Assembly: GCF_000153225.1 (NCBI RefSeq)
Contig: NZ_CH724148.1
Location: forward strand, 250,540-314,539
Direction: 5' to 3'
Origin: Polaribacter irgensii 23-P
Lineage (GTDB): Bacteria > Bacteroidota > Bacteroidia > Flavobacteriales > Flavobacteriaceae
Length of the DNA: 64,000 bases
Both the position numbers and the translations under genes were made by a program. Of the stretch, positions 33,901-43,878 are shown piece by piece. Each line of letters begins with the position of its first letter. Positions within the stretch are counted from its first letter, which is position 1. Below the pieces are notes generated by a model. The model saw only the letters and a list, made by a program, of their open reading frames with translations. It searched no databases and had not been told where the DNA came from.

Positions 33901-35409
33901 ATGGCTTTTCAGATTATCAACTCTATAATTTCTTGGTTTTTAAAAAAACGAAAACATCAAATTGAGCTATTTTTAAAATACCCAATCGAAGTTCAAAAAG
34001 AATTATTATTGCAGCTTGTGCAGACTGCTAAAAACACGGAATTTGGAAAAGAAAATAATTTTGCTGCAATCAAAAGTCACATAGATTTTGCAGCCAACGT
34101 TCCCATTCAAAAATATGAAACTTTCGAACCCTTAATTGAGCGCTGTAGAAAGGGAGAACAAAATTTATTTTGGCCATCTACCATTAAATGGTTTGCAAAA
34201 TCTAGTGGCACCACCAACGCAAAAAGTAAATTTATTCCAGTCTCGGAGGATGCCTTAGAGTATTGCCATATGAAAGCTGGTAAAGACATGCTTTGTCACT
34301 ACATCCACAACAATCCAGAAACCCACTTGTTTACCGGAAAGGGCTTGCGCTTAGGAGGTAGCTCAGAAGTCTATGAAGACAATGGCTCTTATGTTGGCGA
34401 TTTGTCTGCTATCATCATTGAAAACATGCCTTTTTGGGCAGATTATAGCTCTGCCCCTTCACAAGAAGTAGCCTTAATGAGCAACTGGGAAATTAAAATG
34501 GATGCCATTATTGATGAAACTGTTCATGAAAACATCACAAGCTTGGCAGGAGTGCCAAGCTGGATGCTTGTTCTTTTAAATCGAGTGCTAGAGCGCACTG
34601 GGAAAAAAAATATTTTAGAAGTGTGGCCAAACCTCGAAGTCTATTTTCATGGAGGTGTGAATTTTAATCCCTATAGAGAACAGTATAAAAAAATGATTCC
34701 GAAAGCAGATTTCAAATATTACGAAATCTACAATGCTTCTGAAGGCTTTTTTGCTTTGCAAGATATCAATAACTCTAAAGAGCTATTGCTCATGTTAGAT
34801 TATGGAATTTTCTATGAGTTTATTCCAATGACAGAATACAAGGGCGAAAACTCGCAAACAATTACGCTATCAAAAGTAAAAATCGATGTGGATTATGCCT
34901 TAATAATCTCAACAAATGCCGGACTCTGGCGCTATTTAATTGGAGATACCATCCGTTTTACGGCATTAAAGCCTTACCGAATTAAAATTACAGGACGTAC
35001 AAAACACTATATAAATGTTTTTGGTGAAGAACTGAATATTGAAAATGTCGAAGACGCTTTAAAAGTGGCTTGCAACAAAACACAGGCTTCAATTTTAGAT
35101 TACACCGTAGGACCAATCTTCATGGAAGGAAAAGAAAAAGGTGGACACGAATGGATAATTGAGTTTAGTAAAAAACCCAGTGTTTTAGGTGCTTTCGCTA
35201 CCTTTTTAGACACAGCATTAAAAGACATCAATTCAGATTATGAAGCAAAACGGAATTTAAATATCACCCTAATGCCACCAAAAATACACCAAGCAAGAGA
35301 TGGATTATTTTATAGTTGGTTAAAGAAAAAAAACAAACTAGGTGGACAACACAAAGTACCGAGACTTTCTAACTCAAGGGCATTTATAGAAGAGCTCTTG
35401 ACCTTGTAA
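33901..35409 (+). CDS. GH3 auxin-responsive promoter family protein (acyl-adenylating ligase-like)
   Basis: Protein of 502 residues related to plant GH3 acyl-acid-amido synthetases, members of the ANL adenylate-forming group. ATP-binding block KWFAKSSGTTNAKSKFIPV (motif 1), then YFHGGVNFNPYREQY, YEIYNASEGFFALQD (motif 2, Y-x-A-S-E-G) and the hinge region YRIKITGRTKHYINVFGEEL (motif 3). The C-terminal domain ends RLSNSRAFIEELL. Bacteroidota homologues are common and their acyl and amine substrates are unknown. Divergent from DUF2797 and convergent with the polyprenyl synthase gene, with 28 bases between stops. Confidence 0.9.
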   Translation: MAFQIINSIISWFLKKRKHQIELFLKYPIEVQKELLLQLVQTAKNTEFGKENNFAAIKSHIDFAANVPIQKYETFEPLIERCRKGEQNLFWPSTIKWFAKSSGTTNAKSKFIPVSEDALEYCHMKAGKDMLCHYIHNNPETHLFTGKGLRLGGSSEVYEDNGSYVGDLSAIIIENMPFWADYSSAPSQEVALMSNWEIKMDAIIDETVHENITSLAGVPSWMLVLLNRVLERTGKKNILEVWPNLEVYFHGGVNFNPYREQYKKMIPKADFKYYEIYNASEGFFALQDINNSKELLLMLDYGIFYEFIPMTEYKGENSQTITLSKVKIDVDYALIISTNAGLWRYLIGDTIRFTALKPYRIKITGRTKHYINVFGEELNIENVEDALKVACNKTQASILDYTVGPIFMEGKEKGGHEWIIEFSKKPSVLGAFATFLDTALKDINSDYEAKRNLNITLMPPKIHQARDGLFYSWLKKKNKLGGQHKVPRLSNSRAFIEELLTL

Positions 35410-35437
35410 ACAAACGATTTATAGTTTATAAATAGTG

Positions 35438-36415
35438 CTAAATCTTACGTTCCACCACATAATCGATCATTGTTTCCAAAGATTTCTTATACTCTGAATC
35501 TGGAAAATCTTGCAATAATGCCAAGGCTTTTTGCTTATGTTCATTCATTTTTGTCATGGTATACGCAATACCGCCATGATCTTTGACAAAAGCAATTACC
35601 TCTTTCACCCGTTTTTTATCTTTGTTGTGCTTCTTTATAGAATTGATCAACCAAGCTTTCTCTTTTTTTGAACAGGTATTTAAAGTGTAAATTAATGGCA
35701 GCGTCATTTTTTGCTCTTTAATATCGATACCTGTTGGCTTTCCTATTTTAGCATCAGAATAATCAAACAAGTCATCTTTTATCTGAAAAGCAATCCCTAT
35801 ATACTCACCAAATTTTCTCATTTTACGAATGCAATCTTGATTTGCACCTACAGAAGCAGCTCCAATTCCGCAGCAAGCAGCAATGAGTGTCGCCGTTTTC
35901 TTTCTAATTATATCGAAATAAATGGCCTCCGTAATATCTAGTTTTCTTGCTTTTTCTATTTGTAGTAATTCACCTTCACTCATTTCGCGAACAGCAATGG
36001 AAATTAATTTCAATAAATCAAAATCATTATTATCAATGGATAATAACAAACCTTTTGACAATAAAAAATCACCGACTAAGACTGCAATTTTATTCTTCCA
36101 AAGTGCATTTACTGAAAAAAAACTTCTCCGCATATTGCTGTCATCCACAATATCGTCGTGCACTAAAGTTGCCGTATGAATGAGTTCTACTACGGCAGCT
36201 CCTCTGTAAGTCCGTTCATCAAAACCACCGTTGGAAACCATTTTTGCAACCAAAAAAACAAACATGGGACGCATTTGTTTTCCTTTCCTACGAACAATAT
36301 AATAGGTAATTCTATTTAAAAGGGGGACCTTAGAAAGCATGGAATCCTTGAATTTCTCTTCAAAGAGTTCCATCTCATTTTGAATGGGAAGTTTTATTAG
36401 TTCTACTGGTTTCAT
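35438..36415 (-). CDS. Polyprenyl diphosphate synthase (octaprenyl-type)
   Basis: Trans-prenyltransferase of 325 residues that builds the C35-C45 side chain used for menaquinone. The first aspartate-rich motif is TLVHDDIVDDSNMRR, the second DDLFDYSDAKIGKPTG; RRKGKQMRPMFVFL is the substrate-binding KxxxRP-type block. Small residues (A, T) four to five positions before the first motif fit a long-chain product. A strong -7 TATCTTTG ends only seven bases before the ATG, suggesting a leaderless or nearly leaderless message. Monocistronic, convergent with the GH3-like gene. Confidence 0.93.
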   Translation of the reverse strand: MKPVELIKLPIQNEMELFEEKFKDSMLSKVPLLNRITYYIVRRKGKQMRPMFVFLVAKMVSNGGFDERTYRGAAVVELIHTATLVHDDIVDDSNMRRSFFSVNALWKNKIAVLVGDFLLSKGLLLSIDNNDFDLLKLISIAVREMSEGELLQIEKARKLDITEAIYFDIIRKKTATLIAACCGIGAASVGANQDCIRKMRKFGEYIGIAFQIKDDLFDYSDAKIGKPTGIDIKEQKMTLPLIYTLNTCSKKEKAWLINSIKKHNKDKKRVKEVIAFVKDHGGIAYTMTKMNEHKQKALALLQDFPDSEYKKSLETMIDYVVERKI

Positions 36416-36863
36416 AGAGTAGCAAAGATATGGGTATTTTCTAATTTGTAAAAGGCGTTTTGGTTATTTTTATCTTAAAAAAAGGGCCTCGGCAAACGCT
36501 AAAAAGAAGACCACAATACAAAAAATAAAATACTATCTTTTTTTTGAATAAGAATTAAACTAAGAAAGGATAGCAAAATCTGCTTCCATAAAATTGTTCC
36601 TCAAATAGTTACTAAAAGCCAACTAAATAAACAGTTTATATTTTAAAATCAACTCAGAATAATACGATACAGATTCCAAAACTGTGCATGATCTTTATAC
36701 AATACGCATTAAAACAAAAACAATACACAATGTATTCCAATCATAAAAAGACCAATTATATCTGAGCATTTTGTGTTTTTCCAAACAAAAAAAACAAAGT
36801 AAAACATTTAATTTTTGACTTGGTTTTTTACTATAATCTTTTACATTGGAAACGAAACTTCCA
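36416..36863. other. Intergenic region (448 bases)
   Basis: AT-rich, with poly-A/T runs and no supported gene. It holds the polyprenyl synthase promoter at 36423-36430 and the 3' side of rlmN. No clear hairpin terminator for rlmN was seen. Confidence 0.55.
36423..36430 (-). promoter_or_regulatory. -7 element of the polyprenyl synthase promoter
   Basis: TATCTTTG (followed by C) on the minus strand, an exact TAnnTTTG. A TTTTAC about 22 bases upstream could be the -33 part. Only CTACTCT separates it from the ATG at 36415. Confidence 0.55.
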
Positions 36864-37901
36864 TTAACTTTTATTCGCCAACTGCCCACAAGCAGCATCA
36901 ATGTCTTTCCCTCTACTTCTTCGAACGTTTACAGTAATATCGTGCATTTCAAGGTTAGAGATATAGTTATTTATTGCAGCAGAACTCGCCTGCTGAAACT
37001 CGCCATCGTCAATTGGATTGTATTCGATTAAATTCACCTTACAAGGGATTGCCTTACAAAAGGCTACCAAAGCCTTAATATCTTCTTTGCGGTCATTAAT
37101 TCCGTCCCAAACAATATATTCATAGGTAATCGCTCTACCTGTTTTTTCATACCAATATTCCAAAGACTCCTTTAAATCTTTCAGTGGAAAGGTCGCATTA
37201 AACGGCATTATAGAAGTTCTAACCTCATCTATTGCCGAATGCAATGAAACGGCTAGATTAAATTTCACTTCTTCATCTGCCATCTTTTTAATCATTTTTG
37301 GCACACCAGAAGTGGAAACTGTAATTCTTTTTGAAGACATTCCCAATCCCTCAGGAGAGGTAATCATTTGTATGGATTTCATCATGTTTTTATAGTTCAT
37401 TAGGGGTTCTCCCATGCCCATAAAAACAATATTTGACAATTTATGACCAAAATACAGCTGACTCTGTTTGTCTATTACCACTACCTGGTCATAAATTTCA
37501 TCTGGATTTAGATTCCGCATTCTTTTCAATCGAGAAGTTGCACAGAATTTACAATCTAGACTACAACCCACCTGACTAGAAACACAGGCTGTTGTTCTCT
37601 TTTCTGTTGGAATTAATACAGACTCGACAATCAAACCGTCGTGTAATTTAATTCCATTTTTAATAGTCCCATCCTTACTTTTCTGCATGGAATCTACTTT
37701 AATATGATTGATCACAAAATTAGCAGCTAACATCTCTCTCGTTTCCTTAGAAATATTGGTCATCGCGTCAAATGTATGCAAAGACTTACTCCAAAGCCAT
37801 TCATAAACCTGGTTCCCGCGAAAGGCTTGGTCGTTGTTTTCAACAAAGAAAAACCGCAGTTCTTCTTTTGTCAATGCTCTGATGTCTTTCTTTTTACTCA
37901 A
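36864..37901 (-). CDS. rlmN: 23S rRNA (adenine-2503-C2)-methyltransferase RlmN
   Basis: Radical SAM methyltransferase of 345 residues that methylates A2503 of 23S rRNA (and A37 of some tRNAs). The cluster motif is GCSLDCKFCATSRL (CxxxCxxC), with SSQVGC before it; the catalytic cysteines are the C-terminal GKDIDAACGQL and the C in TACVSSQ. FRGNQVYEWLW and VFMGMGEPLMNY are RlmN hallmarks. The only possible start in frame is TTG at 37901 (or the ATT before it); no ATG fits, and family alignments begin near here. It has its own -7 element at 37947-37954, just past the queA terminator. Confidence 0.96.
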   Translation of the reverse strand: MSKKKDIRALTKEELRFFFVENNDQAFRGNQVYEWLWSKSLHTFDAMTNISKETREMLAANFVINHIKVDSMQKSKDGTIKNGIKLHDGLIVESVLIPTEKRTTACVSSQVGCSLDCKFCATSRLKRMRNLNPDEIYDQVVVIDKQSQLYFGHKLSNIVFMGMGEPLMNYKNMMKSIQMITSPEGLGMSSKRITVSTSGVPKMIKKMADEEVKFNLAVSLHSAIDEVRTSIMPFNATFPLKDLKESLEYWYEKTGRAITYEYIVWDGINDRKEDIKALVAFCKAIPCKVNLIEYNPIDDGEFQQASSAAINNYISNLEMHDITVNVRRSRGKDIDAACGQLANKS

Positions 37902-37946
37902 AATAAAATACTTTAAATATAAAATGATTCGAATTGAACTTCACTG

Positions 37947-37954
37947 CAAAAATA
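37947..37954 (-). promoter_or_regulatory. -7 element of the rlmN promoter
   Basis: TATTTTTG on the minus strand followed by C, an exact TAnnTTTG, 46 bases before the TTG start. Its -33 region falls in the T-run of the queA terminator. Confidence 0.5.
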
Positions 37955-37959
37955 TGCAT

Positions 37960-37990
37960 AAAAAAACTGACACTTGAGTCAAGTGCCAGT
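37960..37990 (-). terminator. Rho-independent terminator of queA
   Basis: On the minus strand ACTGGCACTTGA pairs with TCAAGTGTCAGT (one G-U) around a minimal loop, followed by seven T residues. It is 25 bases beyond the queA stop and ends before the rlmN promoter. Confidence 0.88.
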
Positions 37991-38014
37991 TTTAAGCTAT
38001 TCGTTTTTTAATGC

Positions 38015-39064
38015 TTATATAATTAACATCGCGTCTCCATATGTGGAGAATTTATACCCTTCTTTTATGGCTACTTTATAAGCTTCCATAATAAAGTCAT
38101 AACCACCAAAAGCGGCTGCCTGCATGAGTAAAGTAGACTTTGGTAAGTGGAAATTTGTAATCATAGCATTGGCAATACTGAATTCATGCGGAGGAAAAAG
38201 GAACTTATTAGTCCATCCTTCAAATGCGTTTAATTCTTGTTTCGAAGAAACTGAGGACTCTACAGTTCTCATTACTGTGGTACCTACCGCACAAATTCTT
38301 CTTTTTTCTTTTTTTGCTTTGTTAATCATTACAGCTGTTTTCTCAGGAATGACAATCTGCTCAGAATCCATTTTATGTTTTGATAAATCTTCTACTTCTA
38401 CCGCACTAAAAGTTCCCAAACCAACATGCAATGTCATTTTAGCAAAATCCACACCTTTGATCTCCAAACGTTTTAGCAAGTGTTTCGAAAAGTGTAAACC
38501 TGCACTTGGCGCGGCTACAGCTCCTTCATTCTTAGCATAAATAGTTTGATATCTTTCTGTATCTGAAGGCTCAACCTCTCTCGCAATTGCTTTTGGAAGT
38601 GGCGTTTGCCCAAGTTCTAATAACTTTGCTCTAAATGCTTCATAAGAACCATCGAATAAAAAGCGCAAAGTTCTACCTCTAGAGGTCGTATTGTCAATTA
38701 CCTCAGCTACTAAACTATCATCTTCTCCAAAAAACAACTTGTTTCCAATCCGTATTTTTCTTGCAGGATCTACTAAAACATCCCACAATCTATTTTCTGC
38801 ATTTAGTTCTCTTAATAAAAATACTTCGATTCTAGCACCCGTCTTTTCTTTATTCCCAAACATTCTTGCAGGAAAAACCTTCGTATCGTTTAACATCAGG
38901 ACATCTCCCTCGTCAAAATAATTAATTACATCTTTGAACTGCTTGTGTTCTATCGTTCCTGCTGCTTTGTTCAACACCATTAAACGAGACTCATCTCTGT
39001 GCTCAGCTGGGTAAATTGCCAACAATTCTTCTGGTAATTCAAATTCAAAATGCGATAATTTCAT
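38015..39064 (-). CDS. queA: tRNA preQ1(34) S-adenosylmethionine ribosyltransferase-isomerase
   Basis: Enzyme of 349 residues that transfers the ribosyl part of SAM to preQ1 in tRNA, making epoxyqueuosine. Family blocks: [16 protein letters not shown] at the start, [52 protein letters not shown] and [21 protein letters not shown]. Full length. It has the clearest promoter in the window (39088-39119) and a strong terminator, so it is a monocistronic unit. Confidence 0.97.
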   Translation of the reverse strand: MKLSHFEFELPEELLAIYPAEHRDESRLMVLNKAAGTIEHKQFKDVINYFDEGDVLMLNDTKVFPARMFGNKEKTGARIEVFLLRELNAENRLWDVLVDPARKIRIGNKLFFGEDDSLVAEVIDNTTSRGRTLRFLFDGSYEAFRAKLLELGQTPLPKAIAREVEPSDTERYQTIYAKNEGAVAAPSAGLHFSKHLLKRLEIKGVDFAKMTLHVGLGTFSAVEVEDLSKHKMDSEQIVIPEKTAVMINKAKKEKRRICAVGTTVMRTVESSVSSKQELNAFEGWTNKFLFPPHEFSIANAMITNFHLPKSTLLMQAAAFGGYDFIMEAYKVAIKEGYKFSTYGDAMLII

Positions 39065-39087
39065 ATATTTATATCTTATAAAAGATG

Positions 39088-39119
39088 CAAAGATACGATA
39101 TCGGAATAGGCGTTGTCAA
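39088..39119 (-). promoter_or_regulatory. queA promoter (-33 TTG, -7 TATCTTTG)
   Basis: Minus strand TTGAC at 39115-39119 and TATCTTTG at 39088-39095, with 21 bases between TTG and TATC. It matches the Bacteroidota sigma-ABfr consensus and lies 23 bases before the ATG. Confidence 0.75.
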
Positions 39120-39136
39120 GTGTTTCGCCTTTTAAT

Positions 39137-40366
39137 TTACACTACTTCTATTTGTATGCCAACTTGTTGCATGTCTTCCCAAAATTTCTGATAGGATTTT
39201 GTCACTACCTCTGCATTTAAAATCTTAATTGGAACTTTTAAAGCTAGCGGTGCAAAAGCCATGGCCATCCGATGATCATTATAGGTTTTAATAGCAATAT
39301 TTGCATGCATGTCAAAAGAACGACCTAAATGCAAGCTTTTATTTGTCACTTCAATCACAGCTCCAAGTTTTGTTAATTCATCTTTCAATGCTTCTAATCG
39401 ATCTGTTTCTTTAATTTTTAAAGTATGTAACCCTGATAAATTGCAAGAAATTCCCTCAGCAAAACAAGTTACGGCAATTGTCTGTGCAATGTCTGGAGCG
39501 TTTTTAAGATCAATTTCTAAAGTTTCTAAACGAGACTTTTGCTCCTTTTTTAAAATAATAAAATTTTGACCAAAAACAGTGGTTACTCCAAAATGCGTAT
39601 AGATTTCTGCCAAACAAGAATCGCCTTGTAGACTTTCTTTTTTGTATGCGGACAACTGAATGGATGTACCAATTTCTGAAGAGGCAACTATGGAGTAAAA
39701 ATAACTTGCAGACGACCAATCTGATTCGACGATAACCGTTTGTTTTTTTATTATTTTTTTTGACAATACTTTAATTTTGTTCCCAACAAAACTAGCCTCA
39801 ATACCTAATTGATTCAATAAACTCAGCGTCATTTGAATGTAAGGAATGGATGTGATTTCACCTAGCAATTCAATTTCTAAACCCTTTTCTAATTTCGCAG
39901 CAATTAATAACAACGAAGAAATGTATTGACTGCTTACATTTCCATTTATTTGCACTGTCTCTTTGGTCACTTTTTTTCCCTTGATTCTAATCGGTGGGTA
40001 GCCTACTTTCTCCTCATAAGAGATCTCTGCTCCTAAATCTTTCAAAGCATTTACTAAAATTTCAATAGGCCTGTTTTGCATTCTTTCAGACCCCGTTAAC
40101 ACAACTTCTCTCCCACTTTTCACAGCAAAATAAGAAGTCAAAAACCGCATTGCCGTTCCTGCATGTCCAATATCTATAGTTTCAGTATTTGAAGAAAGTG
40201 CGTGCTGCATGTGCACTGCATCGTCTGAATCTGATAAATTATCAATTGTAATCTCTGAAAATAAGTTTTGTAAAATTAGTAATCGATTGGATTCACTTTT
40301 AGACCCAGAAATGGTGATTTCTTCATTTATTTTCTGCTGCTCTAAAACATTTAACAATATGTCCAT
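39137..40366 (-). CDS. aroA: 3-phosphoshikimate 1-carboxyvinyltransferase (EPSP synthase)
   Basis: Shikimate-pathway enzyme of 409 residues, transferring enolpyruvate from PEP to shikimate-3-phosphate. Motifs: ITISGSKSESNRLLIL (substrate site), IGHAGTAMRFLTSYFAV (the LFLGNAGTAMRPL-type signature), TGSERMQNRPI, and RLEALKDELTKLGAVIE with YNDHRMAMAFAP near the end. It is shorter than the enterobacterial enzyme (427) but usual for flavobacteria. It is divergent from the propeller protein gene, 55 bases between starts. Confidence 0.96.
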   Translation of the reverse strand: MDILLNVLEQQKINEEITISGSKSESNRLLILQNLFSEITIDNLSDSDDAVHMQHALSSNTETIDIGHAGTAMRFLTSYFAVKSGREVVLTGSERMQNRPIEILVNALKDLGAEISYEEKVGYPPIRIKGKKVTKETVQINGNVSSQYISSLLLIAAKLEKGLEIELLGEITSIPYIQMTLSLLNQLGIEASFVGNKIKVLSKKIIKKQTVIVESDWSSASYFYSIVASSEIGTSIQLSAYKKESLQGDSCLAEIYTHFGVTTVFGQNFIILKKEQKSRLETLEIDLKNAPDIAQTIAVTCFAEGISCNLSGLHTLKIKETDRLEALKDELTKLGAVIEVTNKSLHLGRSFDMHANIAIKTYNDHRMAMAFAPLALKVPIKILNAEVVTKSYQKFWEDMQQVGIQIEVV

Positions 40367-40421
40367 TCTAAAAACTGATTTTAATTCTTACTTTTAACGC
40401 TCAAATTGATACCGAAATACT

Positions 40422-43400
40422 ATGAAAAAATACTTTTTCTTAACTATTTGCATGCTTCTTGTTACACAGGTCAAAGTTACTGCACAAAAAAATGCTACCA
40501 AAGTTTCTAGCGAATATTTTAATACGGCACAATGGAGAAATATTGGTCCATTTAGAGGGGGGCGAAGTGCCGCTGTTACGGGTGTCTCCAATAAAGCAAA
40601 TCTTTTTTACATGGGTGCTACTGGCGGTGGTGTTTGGAAAACCACAGATGCGGGTAACAGTTGGCAAAATATTTCTGATGGCTTTTTTGGTGGATCTGTT
40701 GGATCCGTTGCCGTTTCTGAATCGGACCCTAATGTTATTTATGTAGGTATGGGCGAAAAAACCGTTCGTGGCAATGTGTCTTCTGGGAACGGTATTTGGA
40801 AATCTGAAAATGCAGGTAGAACATGGAAACAAATGGGATTAAAAAATTCTCGACACATTCCAAGAATGAGAATTCACCCAAAAAACCCAGATATTGTCTT
40901 TGCAGGAGTGCTAGGGGACTTATACAAACCAACTCAAGAAAGAGGTGTTTATAAATCCATTGACGGCGGAGCACATTGGAAAAAAGTATTGTTTTCAAAT
41001 GAGAATGCAGGAGTTGTAGACTTAATAATCGATCCAACCAATCCTAGAAACTTATATGCTACCACTTGGAATGTGCGAAGAACTCCTTATAGTTTGTCTT
41101 CTGGTGGCGACGGTTCTGCACTTTGGAAAAGTACCGACGAAGGGGAAACTTGGACAAATATCTCGGAAAACAAAGGCTTGCCAGCAGGAATTTGGGGAAT
41201 TAGTGGGGTAACCGTTTCACCGGTAAACCCTGATATTGTTTGGGCATTGATAGAAAATGAAAAGGGAGGTATCTATAAATCTATAGATGCTGGTAAGACT
41301 TTTAAACTAATTAATTCTGAAAGAAAATTAAGACAAAGAGCTTGGTATTACACGCGTTTATACGCAGACACGCAAGATCAAAATATTTTATATGTGCTAA
41401 ATGTAAGGTATCATAAATCTACCGATGGTGGAAAATCATTCCAGACTTATAATGCTCCTCACGGTGATCATCACGATTTATGGATTGCACCAGAAGACAA
41501 TCAAAGAATGATTATTGGCGATGATGGTGGTGCACAAGTTTCTTTTGACGCCGGTGAAAACTGGAGCACTATGAACAACCAGCCTACTTCTCAATTTTAT
41601 CGAGTTACTACAGACAATCATTTTCCATACCGGATTTTAGCAGCACAACAAGACAACTCTACCATCCGAATCTCTCACAGAACTTCAGGTCAATATATCA
41701 CAGCATCCAATTGGGAAGAAACAGCTGGTGGCGAAAGTGCACATATTGCCGTAGATCCATTAAATGACGACATTGTATATGGTGGAAGTTATGGTGGGCT
41801 GTTAACGAGAAAAAATCATAAAACAGGAGAGACAAGAGCTGTAAATGTTTGGCCAGACGACCCAATGGGGCATGGAGCAGAAGATTTTAAATATCGATTT
41901 CAATGGAACTTTCCAATTTTCTTTTCACCAAATAATAAGAAAAGACTGTATGCAGCCTCTAATCACTTACATATGACAGAGAATGAAGGACAATCTTGGA
42001 AATTAATCAGCCCAGATCTAACAAGAAACGACCCTAAAACCTTAGGTAGCTCTGGCGGACCAATTACCAAAGACAACACAGGTGTAGAATATTACGGAAC
42101 TATATTCGCAGCGACAGAATCTGCACTAGAACCAGGTTTAATCTGGACAGGTTCTGATGATGGAATGATACATATTTCTAAAAATAATGGTGCCTCTTGG
42201 GACAATGTAACGCCGAAGAAAATGCCAGAATGGATGATGATAAATTGCATTGAAGCCAATCCTTTTACAAAAGGAAGTGCGTATGTTGTAGGAACAAAAT
42301 ACAAATCTGGAGATTACAAACCGTATCTCTACAAAACAGAAAATTACGGAAAATCTTGGGAAAAGATTACCCAAGGAATAGGAGAAGAAAGTTTTACAAG
42401 AGCTTTAAGAGCAGATCCCAAAAGAAAAGGATTGTTATATGCAGGAACAGAAAAAGGAATGTATATCTCTTTTGACGATGGTGAAAACTGGGATTCTTTT
42501 CAACAAAACTTACCCATTGTACCCATTACAGATTTGTCCATTAAAAATGATAATTTAATTGCAGCAACACAAGGTAGGGCGCTTTGGATTATTGACGATT
42601 TAACTCCTTTACATCAATTAAATTCAGCTCTAATAGAACAAGATGTTATTTTATACAAACCAAAAGATGCCTACAATATGCCCGGTGGCAATGGTAAAAC
42701 TTCTAGAACTGCCGGCACCAACCACGCCGGTGGGGTTTCAGTAAACTACTTCATCAAAAAGAAAAATGATAAGGATACCATCGCTCTTTCTTTCTATGAC
42801 ACGAATAACAAACTGATCAAGAAATATGCAACGAACTTTGATAAGGAAAAAAAAGAGGAACTATTGAAAATTGAGAATGGAAATAATGTTTTCAACTGGG
42901 ATATGATGTATCCAGGTGCAGAATCTGTAGAAGGAATGATTCTCTGGTGGGCTTCATTAAATGGACCAATGGCTTTACCTGGAGCTTATAAAGTTGATTT
43001 GTCAGTGAATGGTAAAAAGACATCTAAAAATTTCAACATTTTACGCAATCCAACTTCCGAAACAACTGAAAGTGACATGAAAATGCAGTTTGACTTCATC
43101 AACGATATCAACTCAAAAATGACTGAAATTCATAAGGCATTAAAAAACGTGAAAAAAGTTAGCAATCAAGTGAAAGCCTTAAAGAAATCTATCAAAGATA
43201 AGGAAAAGTACAAAGTGCTGCTAGCGTATGCAGATAGCTTAGTGAAAGATCTAACTACAATCGAAGAAACCTTGTACCAAACAAAGTCTAAAAGTGGTCA
43301 AGATCCGCTGAATTTTCCAATTCGATTGAATAATAAGCTGGCGCATTTAAATTCTTTAACCAGAATTGGACACTACGCTCCTACGCAACAAGCAATCGAT

Positions 43401-43529
43401 TTTAAAAATGAAATTACAAAAGAAATTGATGCTGAATTGGCACAACTAAAAGTACTCTTCGAAAACAGTGTGAAAGAGCTTAACAAGCAAGTAAAAGAAA
43501 GTGATATTGATTTAATTCGATTGGAGTAG
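40422..43529 (+). CDS. Secreted Asp-box/sortilin (VPS10)-like beta-propeller protein
   Basis: Exported protein of 1035 residues with a signal peptide (KYFFLTICMLLVTQVKVTA). Repeated Asp-box motifs mark one or two beta-propellers: KTTDAGNSWQNI, KSENAGRTWKQM, KSIDGGAHWKKV, KSTDEGETWTNI, KSIDAGKTFKLI, KSTDGGKSFQTY, SFDAGENWST and TENEGQSWKLI. The C-terminal third (about 780-1035) is a beta domain, then a lysine-rich helical, coiled-coil-like tail. Bacteroidota proteins of this type are annotated glycosyl hydrolase or VPS10 domain protein, but no hydrolase activity is demonstrated here and I see no catalytic signature. Possibly periplasmic. A weak TACTTTTA at 40389 may drive it. A strong bidirectional terminator follows. 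Confidence 0.85.
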   Translation: MKKYFFLTICMLLVTQVKVTAQKNATKVSSEYFNTAQWRNIGPFRGGRSAAVTGVSNKANLFYMGATGGGVWKTTDAGNSWQNISDGFFGGSVGSVAVSESDPNVIYVGMGEKTVRGNVSSGNGIWKSENAGRTWKQMGLKNSRHIPRMRIHPKNPDIVFAGVLGDLYKPTQERGVYKSIDGGAHWKKVLFSNENAGVVDLIIDPTNPRNLYATTWNVRRTPYSLSSGGDGSALWKSTDEGETWTNISENKGLPAGIWGISGVTVSPVNPDIVWALIENEKGGIYKSIDAGKTFKLINSERKLRQRAWYYTRLYADTQDQNILYVLNVRYHKSTDGGKSFQTYNAPHGDHHDLWIAPEDNQRMIIGDDGGAQVSFDAGENWSTMNNQPTSQFYRVTTDNHFPYRILAAQQDNSTIRISHRTSGQYITASNWEETAGGESAHIAVDPLNDDIVYGGSYGGLLTRKNHKTGETRAVNVWPDDPMGHGAEDFKYRFQWNFPIFFSPNNKKRLYAASNHLHMTENEGQSWKLISPDLTRNDPKTLGSSGGPITKDNTGVEYYGTIFAATESALEPGLIWTGSDDGMIHISKNNGASWDNVTPKKMPEWMMINCIEANPFTKGSAYVVGTKYKSGDYKPYLYKTENYGKSWEKITQGIGEESFTRALRADPKRKGLLYAGTEKGMYISFDDGENWDSFQQNLPIVPITDLSIKNDNLIAATQGRALWIIDDLTPLHQLNSALIEQDVILYKPKDAYNMPGGNGKTSRTAGTNHAGGVSVNYFIKKKNDKDTIALSFYDTNNKLIKKYATNFDKEKKEELLKIENGNNVFNWDMMYPGAESVEGMILWWASLNGPMALPGAYKVDLSVNGKKTSKNFNILRNPTSETTESDMKMQFDFINDINSKMTEIHKALKNVKKVSNQVKALKKSIKDKEKYKVLLAYADSLVKDLTTIEETLYQTKSKSGQDPLNFPIRLNNKLAHLNSLTRIGHYAPTQQAIDFKNEITKEIDAELAQLKVLFENSVKELNKQVKESDIDLIRLE

Positions 43530-43595
43530 TTGTTAATTTCTTATCGAGAAGGGAAATATACTCTTTTCAATGGGGGAAATTAGCGCGATAGACAA

Positions 43596-43627
43596 AAACA
43601 AAAAAGCGACTTTTAAGTCGCTTTTTT
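43596..43627. terminator. Bidirectional rho-independent terminator
   Basis: AAAAAAGCGACTT and AAGTCGCTTTTTT form a stem with a TT loop, with A-run before and T-run after. It serves the propeller gene from the left and the small membrane gene from the right. Confidence 0.92.
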
Positions 43628-43629
43628 AA

Positions 43630-43878
43630 TTATTTCGTTTTTTTATTGGTGACATAAATCCCGTAAAAAGTGCTTAAAAACACCTTCAGTGCCCAAAAAT
43701 TCATCCATTTTCCATCAGCAAAATTCACTTCGTTTACGAGGTCAAAATCTCCTGCAAATATTGCTTCCCAGCTATTCATTAATAATGAAATCGCAGTAAC
43801 CATTACAAAGAACGGAATGGCAACTTTTGATACATTGTTCCAAAAAAGCGGTTGTTTTGTTTTTTCTAAAAAAGTCAT
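43630..43878 (-). CDS. Small membrane protein (hypothetical, 82 residues)
   Basis: Protein of 82 residues with two predicted membrane helices (VAIPFFVMVTAISLLMNSW and MNFWALKVFLSTFYGIYVT) around a polar loop with FAGDFDLVNEVNFADGKW. It is translated directly after the MazG-like gene (start base adjoins that stop), so the two share an operon. I recognise no named family; similar short proteins occur beside mazG-like genes in flavobacteria. Ends at the strong bidirectional terminator. Confidence 0.7.
   Translation of the reverse strand: MTFLEKTKQPLFWNNVSKVAIPFFVMVTAISLLMNSWEAIFAGDFDLVNEVNFADGKWMNFWALKVFLSTFYGIYVTNKKTK

Noticed and set aside
40422..43529. Long alternative frames inside the propeller gene (both strands)
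   Set aside because: They are shadows caused by repeated Asp-box codons; the signal peptide and repeats are in the annotated frame.
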